From Gracilaria domingensis (lineage: Eukaryota > Rhodophyta > Florideophyceae > Gracilariales > Gracilariaceae), in contig VCMS01000100.1 of NCBI GenBank assembly GCA_022539475.1, positions 251,195 to 315,194 on the forward strand: 64,000 nt of DNA. The letters run 5' to 3'. The notes under the pieces were generated by a model that made no database searches, was not told where the DNA came from, and saw nothing but the letters and a program-made list of their open reading frames with translations. The translations under genes and the position numbers were made by a program. Shown one piece after another: positions 33,254 through 44,186 of this stretch. Positions within the stretch are counted from its first letter, which is position 1, and each line of letters begins with the position of its first letter.

Positions 33254-36200
33254 TTATTGGCAAATCGTCATCACTACTGCTCTGGACCACTTCGGTTCCA
33301 CCGGCCTCCGCTTCCCCACCAATCTCCACGACCACTTTGTCTTCTTCCATGTCAACCGCCCCACCCTCCCTATCGGACAACAGTTCATCCTCCGCCTCCT
33401 CCTCCTCGTCACCATTGACAAACGTCGGTCAGAAATCCCGTACCCGATGAACAGCATCAGGTAGTTCGTAGCTCTCTGGGACCATGTACATGTGGTATCT
33501 AACCAGCAAATACATAGAGTCATGCCTATCCACCTTGTCCTTCCCACTTGCTCCAGCATGTGTCACATCACCACGGCCCACGAATACAGAGTACGGTGGG
33601 ATGATTATCTTCTTCGCTGGATACACCTCCGACATCACTCGCAACTGTTGGTTGTTCATCCCCACCAGTTGATGGCTTCCAGCGCTCACCCAGAGAGGAA
33701 AGCCCTCTTTCCCAGAGGCCATTACAAAGTATCCGGGGTTGCCAGTATTCATTGTTTCCTTCGTAACCAGACCACTGAAGTCGGTGTGCAGCGTCTGGCG
33801 CTTGCACTTTCTCGTCGTCCCCAGAAATCGACCACCAGTTTTCGGAGTGTACATCTTCACAGCTTCCCTTTCATTGTCCCATAGTCCCAAAGCCGCAGCA
33901 ATTGTACCCATTCGAACATCAAGTAAAGCACGCGATCTTACAACCCACCTGAGCTCCTCATTATCCTCCGGCTTCTCCACCGTACCCCAACGTGTCGACA
34001 TCACTCTCCCCTCAAATGGTCCATCGCTACCGTCCTTCCATCCTTCATCATCGTTGATTATTTGAACAAACGACTTCTGTTCCTCTCCTTTCCGTATATC
34101 CGGCATCGCTCCATACTCATTCTCGAAGAAGTCCACCAACTTCCCCGACACATCTCCGAACTCCCGAACTTCTTCCAACTCCTCCCATTTAGGGACACCA
34201 TTATCTGTCGCAAAGCCATCAAGCACGCAATATCCATTCTGCCTTAGCTCAGCTTGCATTCGGGCGAAGAACGTTTGCCCAACTTCGTCATGCTCCTTCG
34301 CAGCAACCCACAGCACCTCTTCATCATCCATACCTGTCGGCCGAGTACGAGGATACTGCATACCAAATGTCTCCGCCCGTAGTCTATGTTCAGCCCTTGC
34401 AGCGTGCCAAAACACAAGATGGTGCACATCTCTGAGATTTGAGACACTTAGCACCTCCAACCTTTGTGCCTTCGGCAAGTAAATGACTCCGAGCCAGGGG
34501 TCCTTGTGCTCAATTACGTTCTTCCCTTACCATTCCTGCGGTCTAAACCTGACCTACCCGCGCCATGATGGGTTCGGTGACCCATCATATGGGTCTCCTC
34601 GAGAAAGTCCGTGCTCCTCAGATTCCGGAAGAGCTGTATAGAACTCGTCATCAAATGACCCCCCACCTGTCTCTTGCTGATCGTCTGGCGCAGCATCTTT
34701 ATCGACGGTGACAACCCGTGGAACTGTGACAGCAAGAAGCTCTTCGTCATCGACAAATGCAGAATTGCCTGTGTTCTCTGCATTCTCTCCCTCTTCCAAT
34801 GCCAAGAACGGAACCTTCATCGACCTTCCTCTCAGCACATGTTCATTTAGTTGAGACATCAGGTCATCCGTTGTCATGCTGTTCAGAGTAGTTCTCATCT
34901 GTTGTGCAAAAGTCTTTCTCTGTTTCTTCCTCGGCGGAGCCCGTTGTTCCTCTTCAGAGCTATCCAGAACTTCTATGGCCTCTAGATTTCGGCCGTGCTC
35001 AATTTCCTTATAACTCACCTGCGCCCGCTCTCGTGTATTTCTTCGCGGCTCTCCTTCTTCACTTGCAGATGTTGCAGCAGTAGCAGCGGGAGTCCTCCTC
35101 TTGGTCACAGACTGCTTGACTTGTGCGGGGGGCGGAATTACTTTCAGCATCGTCCGCAATCGATTCTGAACGGCAGTCGAGGCAGTTCTAATTGAGTTCG
35201 TCCGGCTCTGAACATGCAGCAATGTGTTGAAGTTCACAACGTGTCCCAAAAGTAACTGATGCACTGTTGCGTTGTTGTCTGGGTCTTCAACGTCATCTTC
35301 ATTTGACGGAGCAGAAAGACTGCCTTCGCGTTTCAAGAACACTTCCATGGACTCTTCCTCGTTCAGTTCATTCCTCACTGCTCGAGCCGCGCGGAACATA
35401 GACACTGCTTTATCATAAAAGAAACCTCGAACCTCCTCAAAGCTTTTCCATTGCTTTTTCTTCGTTGACTTGCCCTTCAATAGAAACATCTGAAGACAAT
35501 CAAGAATAAAGAAAAACTTCTCGGCATCCAAAACATATAGTGGAGTATGGGACAGATGTGTGAGACCTATGTCACTCTCACTCTCACATATATCCTCGAA
35601 ATGGGCCAGCATTCCCTCACGAGACATGAGTTGCAGGGCGACATTGGCATATCTTAGATACTGATGCTCTTGCGCAGTCCCAATCAGTTGGCTCTCCTTT
35701 AACACTTCTGTCACTTCTGCAGGATCCACGTTTGCCGGCGTCACCTCCTCAACATCTTCAATTAGAATGACGACCGCACTAACTATAGAGTATCTTGTCT
35801 GCAAAAATCATCCTTCGCATGGTACCCGTCGACTCATTGATGTACGAAGTAACACATAACAATTCCTTCATCCCAATGGGCCTCCCATCTCCTCGTATCA
35901 GCAGATTGCAACGCCAAAACTTGGCTAATCGCTTCCACTTCGGTGCACCAGTCGCTGCCGAATATTGTATATCTTTCAGACGATGCAAACCATCTACAAT
36001 GAAGCACTTCTTCGTTAGGCGTCCCTTTTCAGTATCCCTCTCTCCCGTAGTAGCATCTTGTAAGGCCACCACTGGAGCACCCATCGACTGCACTATCCCC
36101 CGCTCTTCCATACTCTTCAAAAGAGCTTCAACTTGGCGTTTACTTACTCCACGGAGTAAATTGGGCGGAGTGTCCACGAGAGTCATGTCAATAGTAACAA

Positions 36201-37140
36201 CAACCATCCGGGAGTGATTAAAGTTCACCTTTAGAACCTTCTGACGAATTCATCTGTACGTCTTGCTCCAAGTAGGTGTCCCTTGTGTTCCAGACCGCTC
36301 GCCAGAAACACTTGAACGTGCCATTTTTGCGGACAGAAGCACAACGTCATCGTCTTGCTGCTCCGCAGTTTTTGGTGCAGTTTGGGGTACAGATGGACCA
36401 GCTCCTTGTGTGGATTGCGCATCCACGTCTGTAAGGGGACCTTTTATGATCTCATCTTCCTCTTCTTGCACAGCCGTCCCGTGCTGAACCGTCTGTTTCT
36501 ACGCAGAAGATCCCCTTGTGTCGATGGTCTGATTCATCGCAGGAGATGCCCTTCTCGACGCAGTGGGCTTCGTAGCGGAGGTAGACTTTGTTGGGCCTGT
36601 CCGCTTCGTAGCTGGGAATGATCTCGTATCCATAGTCCGCTTCGTAACAGAGTACGTATCGGCCCGCGGAGGTGCTACTGATGCGCTACCTCTCGGTGTT
36701 GATGAACTTCGAATTGGCTCCGTGCGGCTCGTCGGGGTCATCAACTCACTCATAGCGCTCACCGTTCGTCGCTTGGACGCCGGAATGCTGGCTGCCACCG
36801 GTTCCATCATTTTCTAATCCCAAGGAGCGGTCGTCCGGAGATTCTGGATGTATTTTGGAAGATCCAGGCCCTCCGTCCGGTAAGGGTAGAAAGTCTGACC
36901 GCTTCGACTGATGACAATATTATGGACCACCACAAGACCGGGGTCCAATTGCTTCCCGTTCAACTCGCGGCGTAGAACACTTCCAATTCCGTGCAACAAC
37001 GCTTCCCCGACTATCACCTTTCCTTCATTCTCAATATCCATCTGCAGAGAAACCCGCATTCCACCTTGCAATGATCGAGTGCTCCGCCGAGTGCGAGGAG
37101 TCACGCTTTGCGTACGCCTTCGGACACGGGTTGGCTTCAT
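33254..37140 (-). pseudogene. P: ParB-like plus 2OG-Fe(II) oxygenase-like gene, right copy, with stops
   Basis: From ATG 37140 one frame runs to 35779, then a second single frame runs from 35804 to 33254. Parts in order: a disordered basic N-terminus; a ParB/sulfiredoxin-like domain at about 36180-35780 with NLLRGVSKRQVEALLKSM and FIVDGLHRLKD; a helical region; an acidic linker; a double-stranded beta-helix domain with QTLHTDFSG (iron His and Asp, about 33788) and GDVTHAGAS (second His, about 33560); and an acidic tail. Stops at 36814, 36499, 36250, 34554, 34527 and 33429 and one frame change near 35790 break it. The left copy has GAG where 36814 is TAG. The frame change could instead be an unseen intron (TTTTGCAG precedes it). 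A link to TET/JBP-type DNA oxidases is plausible but unproven. Confidence 0.6.
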
Positions 37141-38257
37141 GTTGAACAGATATTGCAGCTAAAGGTGTATATCAACAATACGCTCGCTCTGGACGATACA
37201 ACAACGGAAGAGAGCCTTTAAATGTCGACTTACGTTGGGCACGTCCACTTTCAGCAGCTGCTCCCACCGCACTGCCAGTCTCGTCCGTGTCCTGTCCGTG
37301 GCCGCTCGCACGATGATCGTACGCTTTAGAGTCGTGGAGTTCGCGCAATGATAATTCACGTGAGCAATGGTCGCGCTCTCTAATCGTGCTCTTCAAATTC
37401 TTTCTATAGTAGTCAAGAGTACACTCATTCCCATTCATGTACAGCCTTCTCCCGCCAATACAAGTGGACAGCGGCGCCAATGTCCCGGCGGCCGGATGTA
37501 ACAAAATCACGGCGGGGGGGCGTGTTTTGGGAGGTCCTGGGAAGGCGCCAGAATGTGCCCGAAACGTGCCCGCGGGCGGTAGCGGGGGGGGGGGGGGGGG
37601 AGCGGTCGGGTTAGGGTAGCTTCCCTAACAGCACCGGAGCCCTCGGCCCTCGGGCATAAAATCGCACATTTTTCAAAAAATCGCCCAAAACGTGCCCGCG
37701 GGCGAGAGGGGGGTCCGTCGTATTAGGGTAGCTACCCTAACACGACCGGACCCCCCCCTCCGGGCCCGCAGGCACGTTTTGGGCAATTTTTTTGAAAAAT
37801 GTGCGATTTTATGACGGCGGGCGTGGGGGTCCGGTCGTGTTAGGGTAGCTACCCTAACACGACTGACGCCCCCGCCCCCCCCCCCGCCCGCGGGCACGTT
37901 CTGGCCACATTCTGAGACCCTCCGGAGACCTCCCAAGACAATCCTCCTGGCACTTTCGGAAGTGATTTCGATCCACACGGCGTGCACATACATCAAACTA
38001 GACAAAACCAGCGCTTCGAACCCACTTGATCCCCGACTGTTAGCACAATACGCGTCCTTTGCAATAGCTCCGAATCGCGACGTGTCCGACACGCCACTTT
38101 ATCGCACCCGCTCATAACGGCACGGACACCGACCTCAGAAGCGAGCGGATACGGACACGGACGAGACTGGCAGTGCGCTGCCAGGAGCTGCCGAAAGTGG
38201 CGGTCTCCAGCGTAAGTCGCCATTTAAAGGCTCGCCTTCGTTGTTTGCGGTTAAACC
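37141..38257. promoter_or_regulatory. Divergent promoter island with three palindromes, right copy
   Basis: Mirror image of 24738-25849. Inverted promoter cores lie at 37211-37296 (towards P) and 38151-38233 (towards the methyltransferase). Palindromic cores around TTAGGGTAGCTACCCTAA lie near 37616, 37731 and 37850, with runs of G or C and CCCGCGGGC repeats. The 300 bp next to the methyltransferase start look identical to the left copy. Small differences are concentrated in the GC-rich runs. Confidence 0.8.
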
Positions 38258-40621
38258 ATGGATTGCACCGATGATAGAGAGGAGATACATCTTATCGACA
38301 TGAGTGCTCCGCCTTCAGCGTTCGATGCGTATGTCAGACTTTTCTTGGTTCTTCGCGATGCTTTGGCAAAGAGCGATGGAGGCCCTGATCGGCCACGGGA
38401 CATCGGGTTTGGAGGGCTAATAGAGTTCTGCGCCGAGAACTATAAGAATATTCCGGAGGCGAGGAAGATGTTTGAGAAGGCCACTAACCTCAAGAACCTG
38501 CAGAACGTGACACTGCAACAGCTGCGAAAGAGTGTTGTCAATAACAAACCTGTGGAGCAACGATATCTTGTAACGAAGCTTCTTGATAAGAAGGACGGGG
38601 ATGAGGACAAGAGACTCCGCGATTATTTCCTTCTCTCTATGGATATGGGTATATACCTACCGGTGCGATGCCGTGTTGGTTATTTCATGACCAGGAAAAT
38701 GCAGGTTCTGAAGACGACAATGGTCATCCCACCAACAGCTGTGAACCTATTTGAGGTCGTTATATGCTTATCATACCTTGGCCACATAATGGGAGAGAAC
38801 GACAACATCAGGATGATGAAGAAGAAACAACCGAGAAAGAAACAAAAAGTGAACCATGCACCATCTGTGCACATACCCACTTTTACGTCGTTCTCCAAAG
38901 ACAACTGTGATCGACTGGGGTTCGCTACCAGTGAGGTCGTATGGGCATGGAGTTTTTTTGCGGCTCATCTTGGATACACGAACGTTCAGCACATGGTGAA
39001 ACCATACATAGGCATGAATATGCAGACCTTGAAGTATACAGCGCTAGAGACACGGGAGTCTCGTTATGCCGCGCCAAGCCATAGTACTCGATTCATCACA
39101 CAAGATGTGCCACAGAGCAGTACTAGTGGATCGGTGGAGACCTTGAGTGATGAATGCGATACAAACCTCCGAGTACTGGCTAAGGAATTTTTGACAGACT
39201 TCGAAACCATATGCCCCAACGATAGCCTCTACAGCTTACGAATTGATGAGATGAGGAACTGGATAGAGTTTTCGGAGATACGGATGGATACCGTATCTGG
39301 TTCTGACTCCCGTGAGTTGCCTGCACGATTTCAGAACTTTTCGGAGTTGCTATGGAAACCGATACAGGATATGCGCCATGCGGCAGAGTTCAATGTGGGC
39401 ATTCACGCGAAACACGATATTGAACTGACGAAAACTTCTAAAACTTCCGGTAATGCCGAACCTTCTTCGACCAAGTCTGCCCCACCCCCACCTCGTCGAG
39501 AGTATATGGACCTCGTGAGCTCCGATAGCGACGACTTCGAGAAGCCGGTGAATCGTGCGGAGCAAAAATCTCGGGTTGCCGGGTACAACATCCAAAAGAC
39601 AGGTATTGAGCCGCCTATGAAGAGGATATCCAGTCTCCTTCGAATGAATATGGACAAGGTGTGGAAGAAGATGAGAAAGTCACACTTTGTTGGGTACAAC
39701 TGTGACATGAAGGACCTGAGGCACACAAATGAAACATTTGTGAATCAGAGTGAGATTGTATGGGGTGAGGCACAGCTTGTCCTAACAGACCCTCTCTTTA
39801 ACACTCGAAAGAAGAGGAGCAAACGGAATAGTGCTCATGATGTCTTCAGTGAGGATGACATGATCAGTACGGCAGATTTAATAAGTTCCGCGCTTCGGTC
39901 AGGTGGGCACTTCATTCAATTCTGTGCCATTGCACAGTTTAATGTTTGGCACAGGATACTCTCGGAAACGGCGAGTACAAAAGATGACGCTGGAAGCGAA
40001 GGTAAGCCAAAACTCATGCCTTCGTTTAAAGTGGATGGGAATCCACTGGTGTTCATCCGGGATGGAAGTAATGTTGGCGGGAATCCACGGAAGTTTGGGA
40101 TACGGCCCGTAACGGAATACGCCATTCATGGGGTGAAGCGTGGATTGCGACCATCGGAGGAAGCCAGTCTTACTCCATTTGACGAGAACCATTTCATTCC
40201 TTCTACTTTCCCGGCTAACAGGAATGTAATTGACCCGGTGCCGAAACCGAGAGCGGGGGAGTGGTTGACATGGAAGGTAAATGAGCCAGGTAGTTCAGTA
40301 CCAATTGGGCAGTACATAAGACCGGAGCAGAAGTCCAGGGAGTTGATGAAAGAATTGATATGTCGGTTCACAAGACCGGGTGATCTTGTCATGGACATGT
40401 TCGCGGGAACTTTTTCTACGGGTATGGCATGCCTATCGCTGACAAAGCATATGAAGTTCTTGGGGTGCGAGAAGAATAGGCCATGTTTCAGCCATGCGAA
40501 GCTCCGTATAACGACTCTTATGGCCGAAGTTCTTCGCGGGGGGAAGAATGACATCGTGGTTGAACAGGAGGTGGTGGATGCTGCTTCAACGACTTATGAA
40601 CGGGTTCCACATCGGGATTGA
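38258..40621 (+). CDS. DNA amino-methyltransferase (N6-adenine or N4-cytosine type), right copy
   Basis: 787 residues, intact, same motifs as the left copy: TDPLFNTR at about residue 510 and MDMFAGTFSTG at about 711. The five residue differences are L/F in the N-terminal domain, K/R, E/K, R/M just after the AdoMet motif, and M/V near the end. Both copies keep the unusual DPLF motif, so it is ancestral rather than a mutation of one copy. The gene ends with TGA at 40619-40621; the same frame stays open into the SET gene. Expression would start from the promoter core at 38151-38233. Confidence 0.78.
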   Translation: MDCTDDREEIHLIDMSAPPSAFDAYVRLFLVLRDALAKSDGGPDRPRDIGFGGLIEFCAENYKNIPEARKMFEKATNLKNLQNVTLQQLRKSVVNNKPVEQRYLVTKLLDKKDGDEDKRLRDYFLLSMDMGIYLPVRCRVGYFMTRKMQVLKTTMVIPPTAVNLFEVVICLSYLGHIMGENDNIRMMKKKQPRKKQKVNHAPSVHIPTFTSFSKDNCDRLGFATSEVVWAWSFFAAHLGYTNVQHMVKPYIGMNMQTLKYTALETRESRYAAPSHSTRFITQDVPQSSTSGSVETLSDECDTNLRVLAKEFLTDFETICPNDSLYSLRIDEMRNWIEFSEIRMDTVSGSDSRELPARFQNFSELLWKPIQDMRHAAEFNVGIHAKHDIELTKTSKTSGNAEPSSTKSAPPPPRREYMDLVSSDSDDFEKPVNRAEQKSRVAGYNIQKTGIEPPMKRISSLLRMNMDKVWKKMRKSHFVGYNCDMKDLRHTNETFVNQSEIVWGEAQLVLTDPLFNTRKKRSKRNSAHDVFSEDDMISTADLISSALRSGGHFIQFCAIAQFNVWHRILSETASTKDDAGSEGKPKLMPSFKVDGNPLVFIRDGSNVGGNPRKFGIRPVTEYAIHGVKRGLRPSEEASLTPFDENHFIPSTFPANRNVIDPVPKPRAGEWLTWKVNEPGSSVPIGQYIRPEQKSRELMKELICRFTRPGDLVMDMFAGTFSTGMACLSLTKHMKFLGCEKNRPCFSHAKLRITTLMAEVLRGGKNDIVVEQEVVDAASTTYERVPHRD

Positions 40622-40669
40622 GGTCGGCTTGAATGGGAGGCTCCATTTGGATATCTCCAGTACCAAGTG

Positions 40670-41392
40670 ATGCCTGCACATATCACTCAGTTCCTAGGAA
40701 GATACTGGAAGGCCTGGGAGTTTGTCGACAAGTATGGACAGCATACTGTAGATCTTTGGGACGAGAAGTACCGAGGAGCTCTGAATCTAATGGATATGCA
40801 TATGCTGTTGACTGTTGAAGCCAATCGCTATCGCTTACATGTAGCATCTTCTAAGATTCGACATCCCCGTGCTGGTATGGGGGTATTCACCGAACATAAG
40901 ATATTGGCTGGGGGAACTATCTGTCATTTTTATGGAACTTTGGTATACACGGATCCGACAAACCGGAAGGAAAGACACTTAACGTATGGAAGTGACTGTC
41001 TCGGAGCTACTCCTGTGCGGTACAAGTTGTTTTCTATGATGGTCACTGTGACTGGTTCGTTTCTGCACCTGAGGAACAGACTAGAACAGGCTCAGGATAG
41101 AAAGGAGAGCGAAGTCTACATTTTCGCGGCGCCTGTTTGTATCGGGGGCTACATTAACGACGCTGGATATCATGCCGGGGATCCCGATTTCTCGCAGCCC
41201 CGGTCGAACAGGACTCGAAGTGCCAATGTGCAGATGGTGGAAGCAAAGTCAGTGATACAGTTTAATTCCGACCTTTCTAACTATGCCCTACTTCGTTGTA
41301 GAGCAGTAAGAGATGTTGGGAGGAGCGAAGAGTTGTATTTGAACTACGGAGAGCAGTATGCCTGGAACTGGGCTCTCACATTGGAGCAATAG
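40670..41392 (+). CDS. SET-domain protein, right copy
   Basis: 240 residues from ATG 40670, 48 nt after the methyltransferase stop and in its frame. It keeps GMGVF, YIN, SANV and YGEQYAW. About 17 residues differ from the left copy. GERGEEFYFHYG in the left copy corresponds to VGRSEELYLNYG here, and H-C-K to Q-F-N in the region before the last strand. The NYG form is closer to ordinary SET proteins, so this copy may be nearer the ancestral state at that site. Very short spacing and shared frame mean it needs either reinitiation, its own transcript, or TGA read-through. Confidence 0.74.
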   Translation: MPAHITQFLGRYWKAWEFVDKYGQHTVDLWDEKYRGALNLMDMHMLLTVEANRYRLHVASSKIRHPRAGMGVFTEHKILAGGTICHFYGTLVYTDPTNRKERHLTYGSDCLGATPVRYKLFSMMVTVTGSFLHLRNRLEQAQDRKESEVYIFAAPVCIGGYINDAGYHAGDPDFSQPRSNRTRSANVQMVEAKSVIQFNSDLSNYALLRCRAVRDVGRSEELYLNYGEQYAWNWALTLEQ

Positions 41393-41638
41393 ATGAGTGC
41401 AGTACCGAGTAGAAAGTAAATATGCTTGTGAATGTTGCAGCTGCCTGCAATACGCGTTGTACATGTACGATGGAGCCCTTCATCTATTTGTAACGGCGAT
41501 ATTTGCGACCCATTGGGCACCTCAAATTCCTAAAAAGCAGGAACTGCGGAGTCTCCCGGAATATCTGAACCATGCACCCCCCCCACCCCCTCCCACCCCC
41601 GAAAAAATTCGTTTCATTACCCCGTTTATCTCCACAAC

Positions 41639-41966
41639 ATGGGTATAACGCCGAAAGAGCGAAATAGTACGCAGCAGAACAAGAGTGGACAGAAGAAGAG
41701 AAGAGCATCGGATGATACAAATCAGGCTACAAGCACCGCACTTCCTGAACGGAAGTCGTCCTCGACGAAGGAGGGAGTCAGTGGGCGTCCTTCTACAGTA
41801 CTCTCTCGCCCATCTCGCAGCGGAGTGTCTTCCGGGATTGCCTCAAAAATTCGTGGATCAGCGAACGATGTAGTGCCGTCAACTACCGATAATGCAAATC
41901 GTGCATCTCTCTCTGCTCCCCAAGAAGATGAGGTAACTCGGCCAAGCGGGACAGGACAAGAGGGCA
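41639..41966 (+). pseudogene. B: N-terminal fragment, right copy
   Basis: Starts at ATG 41639 (MGITPKERNSTQQNKSGQKK) and matches the left copy's gene B for about 108 codons before the deletion junction near 41966. It shows the undamaged N-terminal frame that the left copy lost through a 4-nt deletion. The remaining 600 or so codons of B are missing. Confidence 0.6.
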
Positions 41967-44186
41967 CGTCTTTTTGTAGTGTCTCTTAAATAGCAGGTGT
42001 GAATGTTCGTATATGCCTGCGTCGTAGTACTTGATACTTCCCAGACGGCAAATATCGTCCACGAGATGATCGAGAAGATGAAACTTCAGAGTTCCCAGTC
42101 TGGAGGGATGAAAATCCGCCAGAGTCTTTGGTGCGGAACGTTTGAAGGCTTCAATCTCCGAACTAAGACAGAGGAGAGAGCTTTCAGTCCAATGCGGGTC
42201 ACGATTGTATCTGAATAAGGTCGAAAGCAAGTCCGAGTACTGAGAGAAAACGGTTGTGATTGGGGCAACGTCCTGTTCTCCACAGCAAACGTCAAAGAAT
42301 GCTCCTATGAAGGGGAAGAACATGTCAAGTGCTTTGTAGTTTTTGGCCTCCAGCATTCCACGGAGACCGTCTTTCGTGAAGATACCATTCAAAGATTTGC
42401 CTTTCTCCTGTGTGGAGAAATCGATATGTAAACCTTTGGCAGGAGAATCTCGTTCTATAGCAGCTAGAATTGCGTTTGCATGGTTGAGGAGTTGGGTGCG
42501 TATCGTTCGAAATGAACGCGATGCAGATGTTCCCATTGTGGTGCACAGGGTGTCTGACTGCAGTCTCTGGACTGTGGCCGTTTTTATCAGCTTCGAGATG
42601 CCGAGATGCAAGTTCTGTAATGGTTCGAATGAGAATAGACTGTATGGAGACAATCCCGGGATCATTCCAAGGCTTACGGAAGTTTCGAGGAAGGAAGGAA
42701 TGAGAGATATGGAATTTGAGCGCATCAGAGTATCCACCTGAGATCTCCTCTCCCTTGCACGACGTGAACTTCTTTGCGCCTCTTCTATTTGTGCATGATG
42801 TAAGATAGCTCTGTATGTCTTTCGGATGCGTTTCGTGTGCTTTTGAGAACGTCCGTGGAATGAGGTGGGAACAGGACTGCATAAAGATGAGCAAGGGGCT
42901 TTGCATCTATGACACGGGCTTTCCCTTTTGGTCCCATCAAGAGTGAACAGAAAGTCCTTAGCCACAGGAATATCCGCACAATAACTTGCAAGCAGAGGAT
43001 AGCACACTCGACTCAGTTTGTCTTCGCCGATGAACTGAAAACCTTTCTGCGTGAGATTTAGAATGGGCTCCAGGATTTGACGAAGAGATTCTTGAAGGAT
43101 TTACATCCTGGACTCGCGTAGAGACTTGCTAGAAACGAATGGCATTGCGTCTGTTTCAGATGCGAAAACCTCGATCAGTGTGGTAGGGAAGTATGCCCAT
43201 TCTGTGAGGTCATCACGGATGCACTTACGGCGTAGGTCATTGGAGAGGTTGAGAGAGATGAGCTGAAGAGGATAGGGGGTAATCGATGTTTGCTTTAGAG
43301 TTGTCGAAAACTTATCGGTGTATACCCGCAGAAGACCTACGAAAGATTCACTGCAACTTATTTCTTAGAAGTACCACACTATTCTACAATCCAAAGAGCC
43401 CATGACCATTTCCTCAAGTTTCGAGGTGGCGTCTCTTGCGAGAGAGCCGGACATGGGGTGAGATATTTTCGTGGAATGGGTCGGAGGTATAGGGCGGAAG
43501 AATGTGCTTTCGTTGTTAGCCAACTGGAGCTGTTTCACAAGGGCCTGAACGAGGTCTCTCGTGTAGAGGATGGCGCTGAACTTAAATCCTTCTGGCGAGA
43601 CAGTTCTTCGATTGAAACCGTCCTTTGAGGCGTATCGTTCGAAAATGGCGTTCTTTAGTTCTGTACAGCGCTTGGAACTTGTTATGGTCTCGTTGAATCG
43701 CTTTTGCGAGAATCGTGCGTCCCCAAGTAGCCCAAGTAGCTCGTCTGCCTCACGATGACCAAGGTTGGAAGCTTCTGAAGCCAGACAAACCGTGAGATAA
43801 TCCATATGCAAATCACCGAGGGCCTCCTCAGAAGGCACTGGGCGGCAACTGCTTCTGTGTTCTCGCTCTAATGCCGCGGGAACCGGGAAAAGAGAAACAC
43901 AATGCGAAGTTTCCGGAGTGAGAGGGGCGCACGGAATGAGGTCAACGATTTCCTGGGACACCGGAGGCTCGGGAAGGCGACAAGAGGCAGTGACCGTTCC
44001 GGAAGATGCGGGCGCGGGCGCGGAAAGCTTGATACGCTTGCTTCCTCGATTGAGCCGCCTATTGTCGCATTCCAGCGCGGGTTTCAGACGAAACGGGCAA
44101 TGGTTGACATGCTGTTGAAGAGATAACACTCTTCGGCGAGTAACGAACGGGCACCCACGCTTCTTATGTGTACAGTAGTAGACCAT
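41967..44186 (-). pseudogene. T: transposase-like gene, right copy, 3'-truncated
   Basis: Starts at ATG 44186 (MVYYCTHKKRGCPF) and keeps the zinc-finger-like N-terminus and the FEPLQNLHLGISKLIKT motif (about 42630). TAA at about 43365 and TAA near 43107 interrupt the frame. In both cases the left copy has CAA, so these are C-to-T changes. The gene is cut off after HLLFKRHYKKT by the deletion at about 41966. It is about 87% identical to the left copy over the first 270 residues by eye, much lower than the methyltransferase. Confidence 0.58.
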
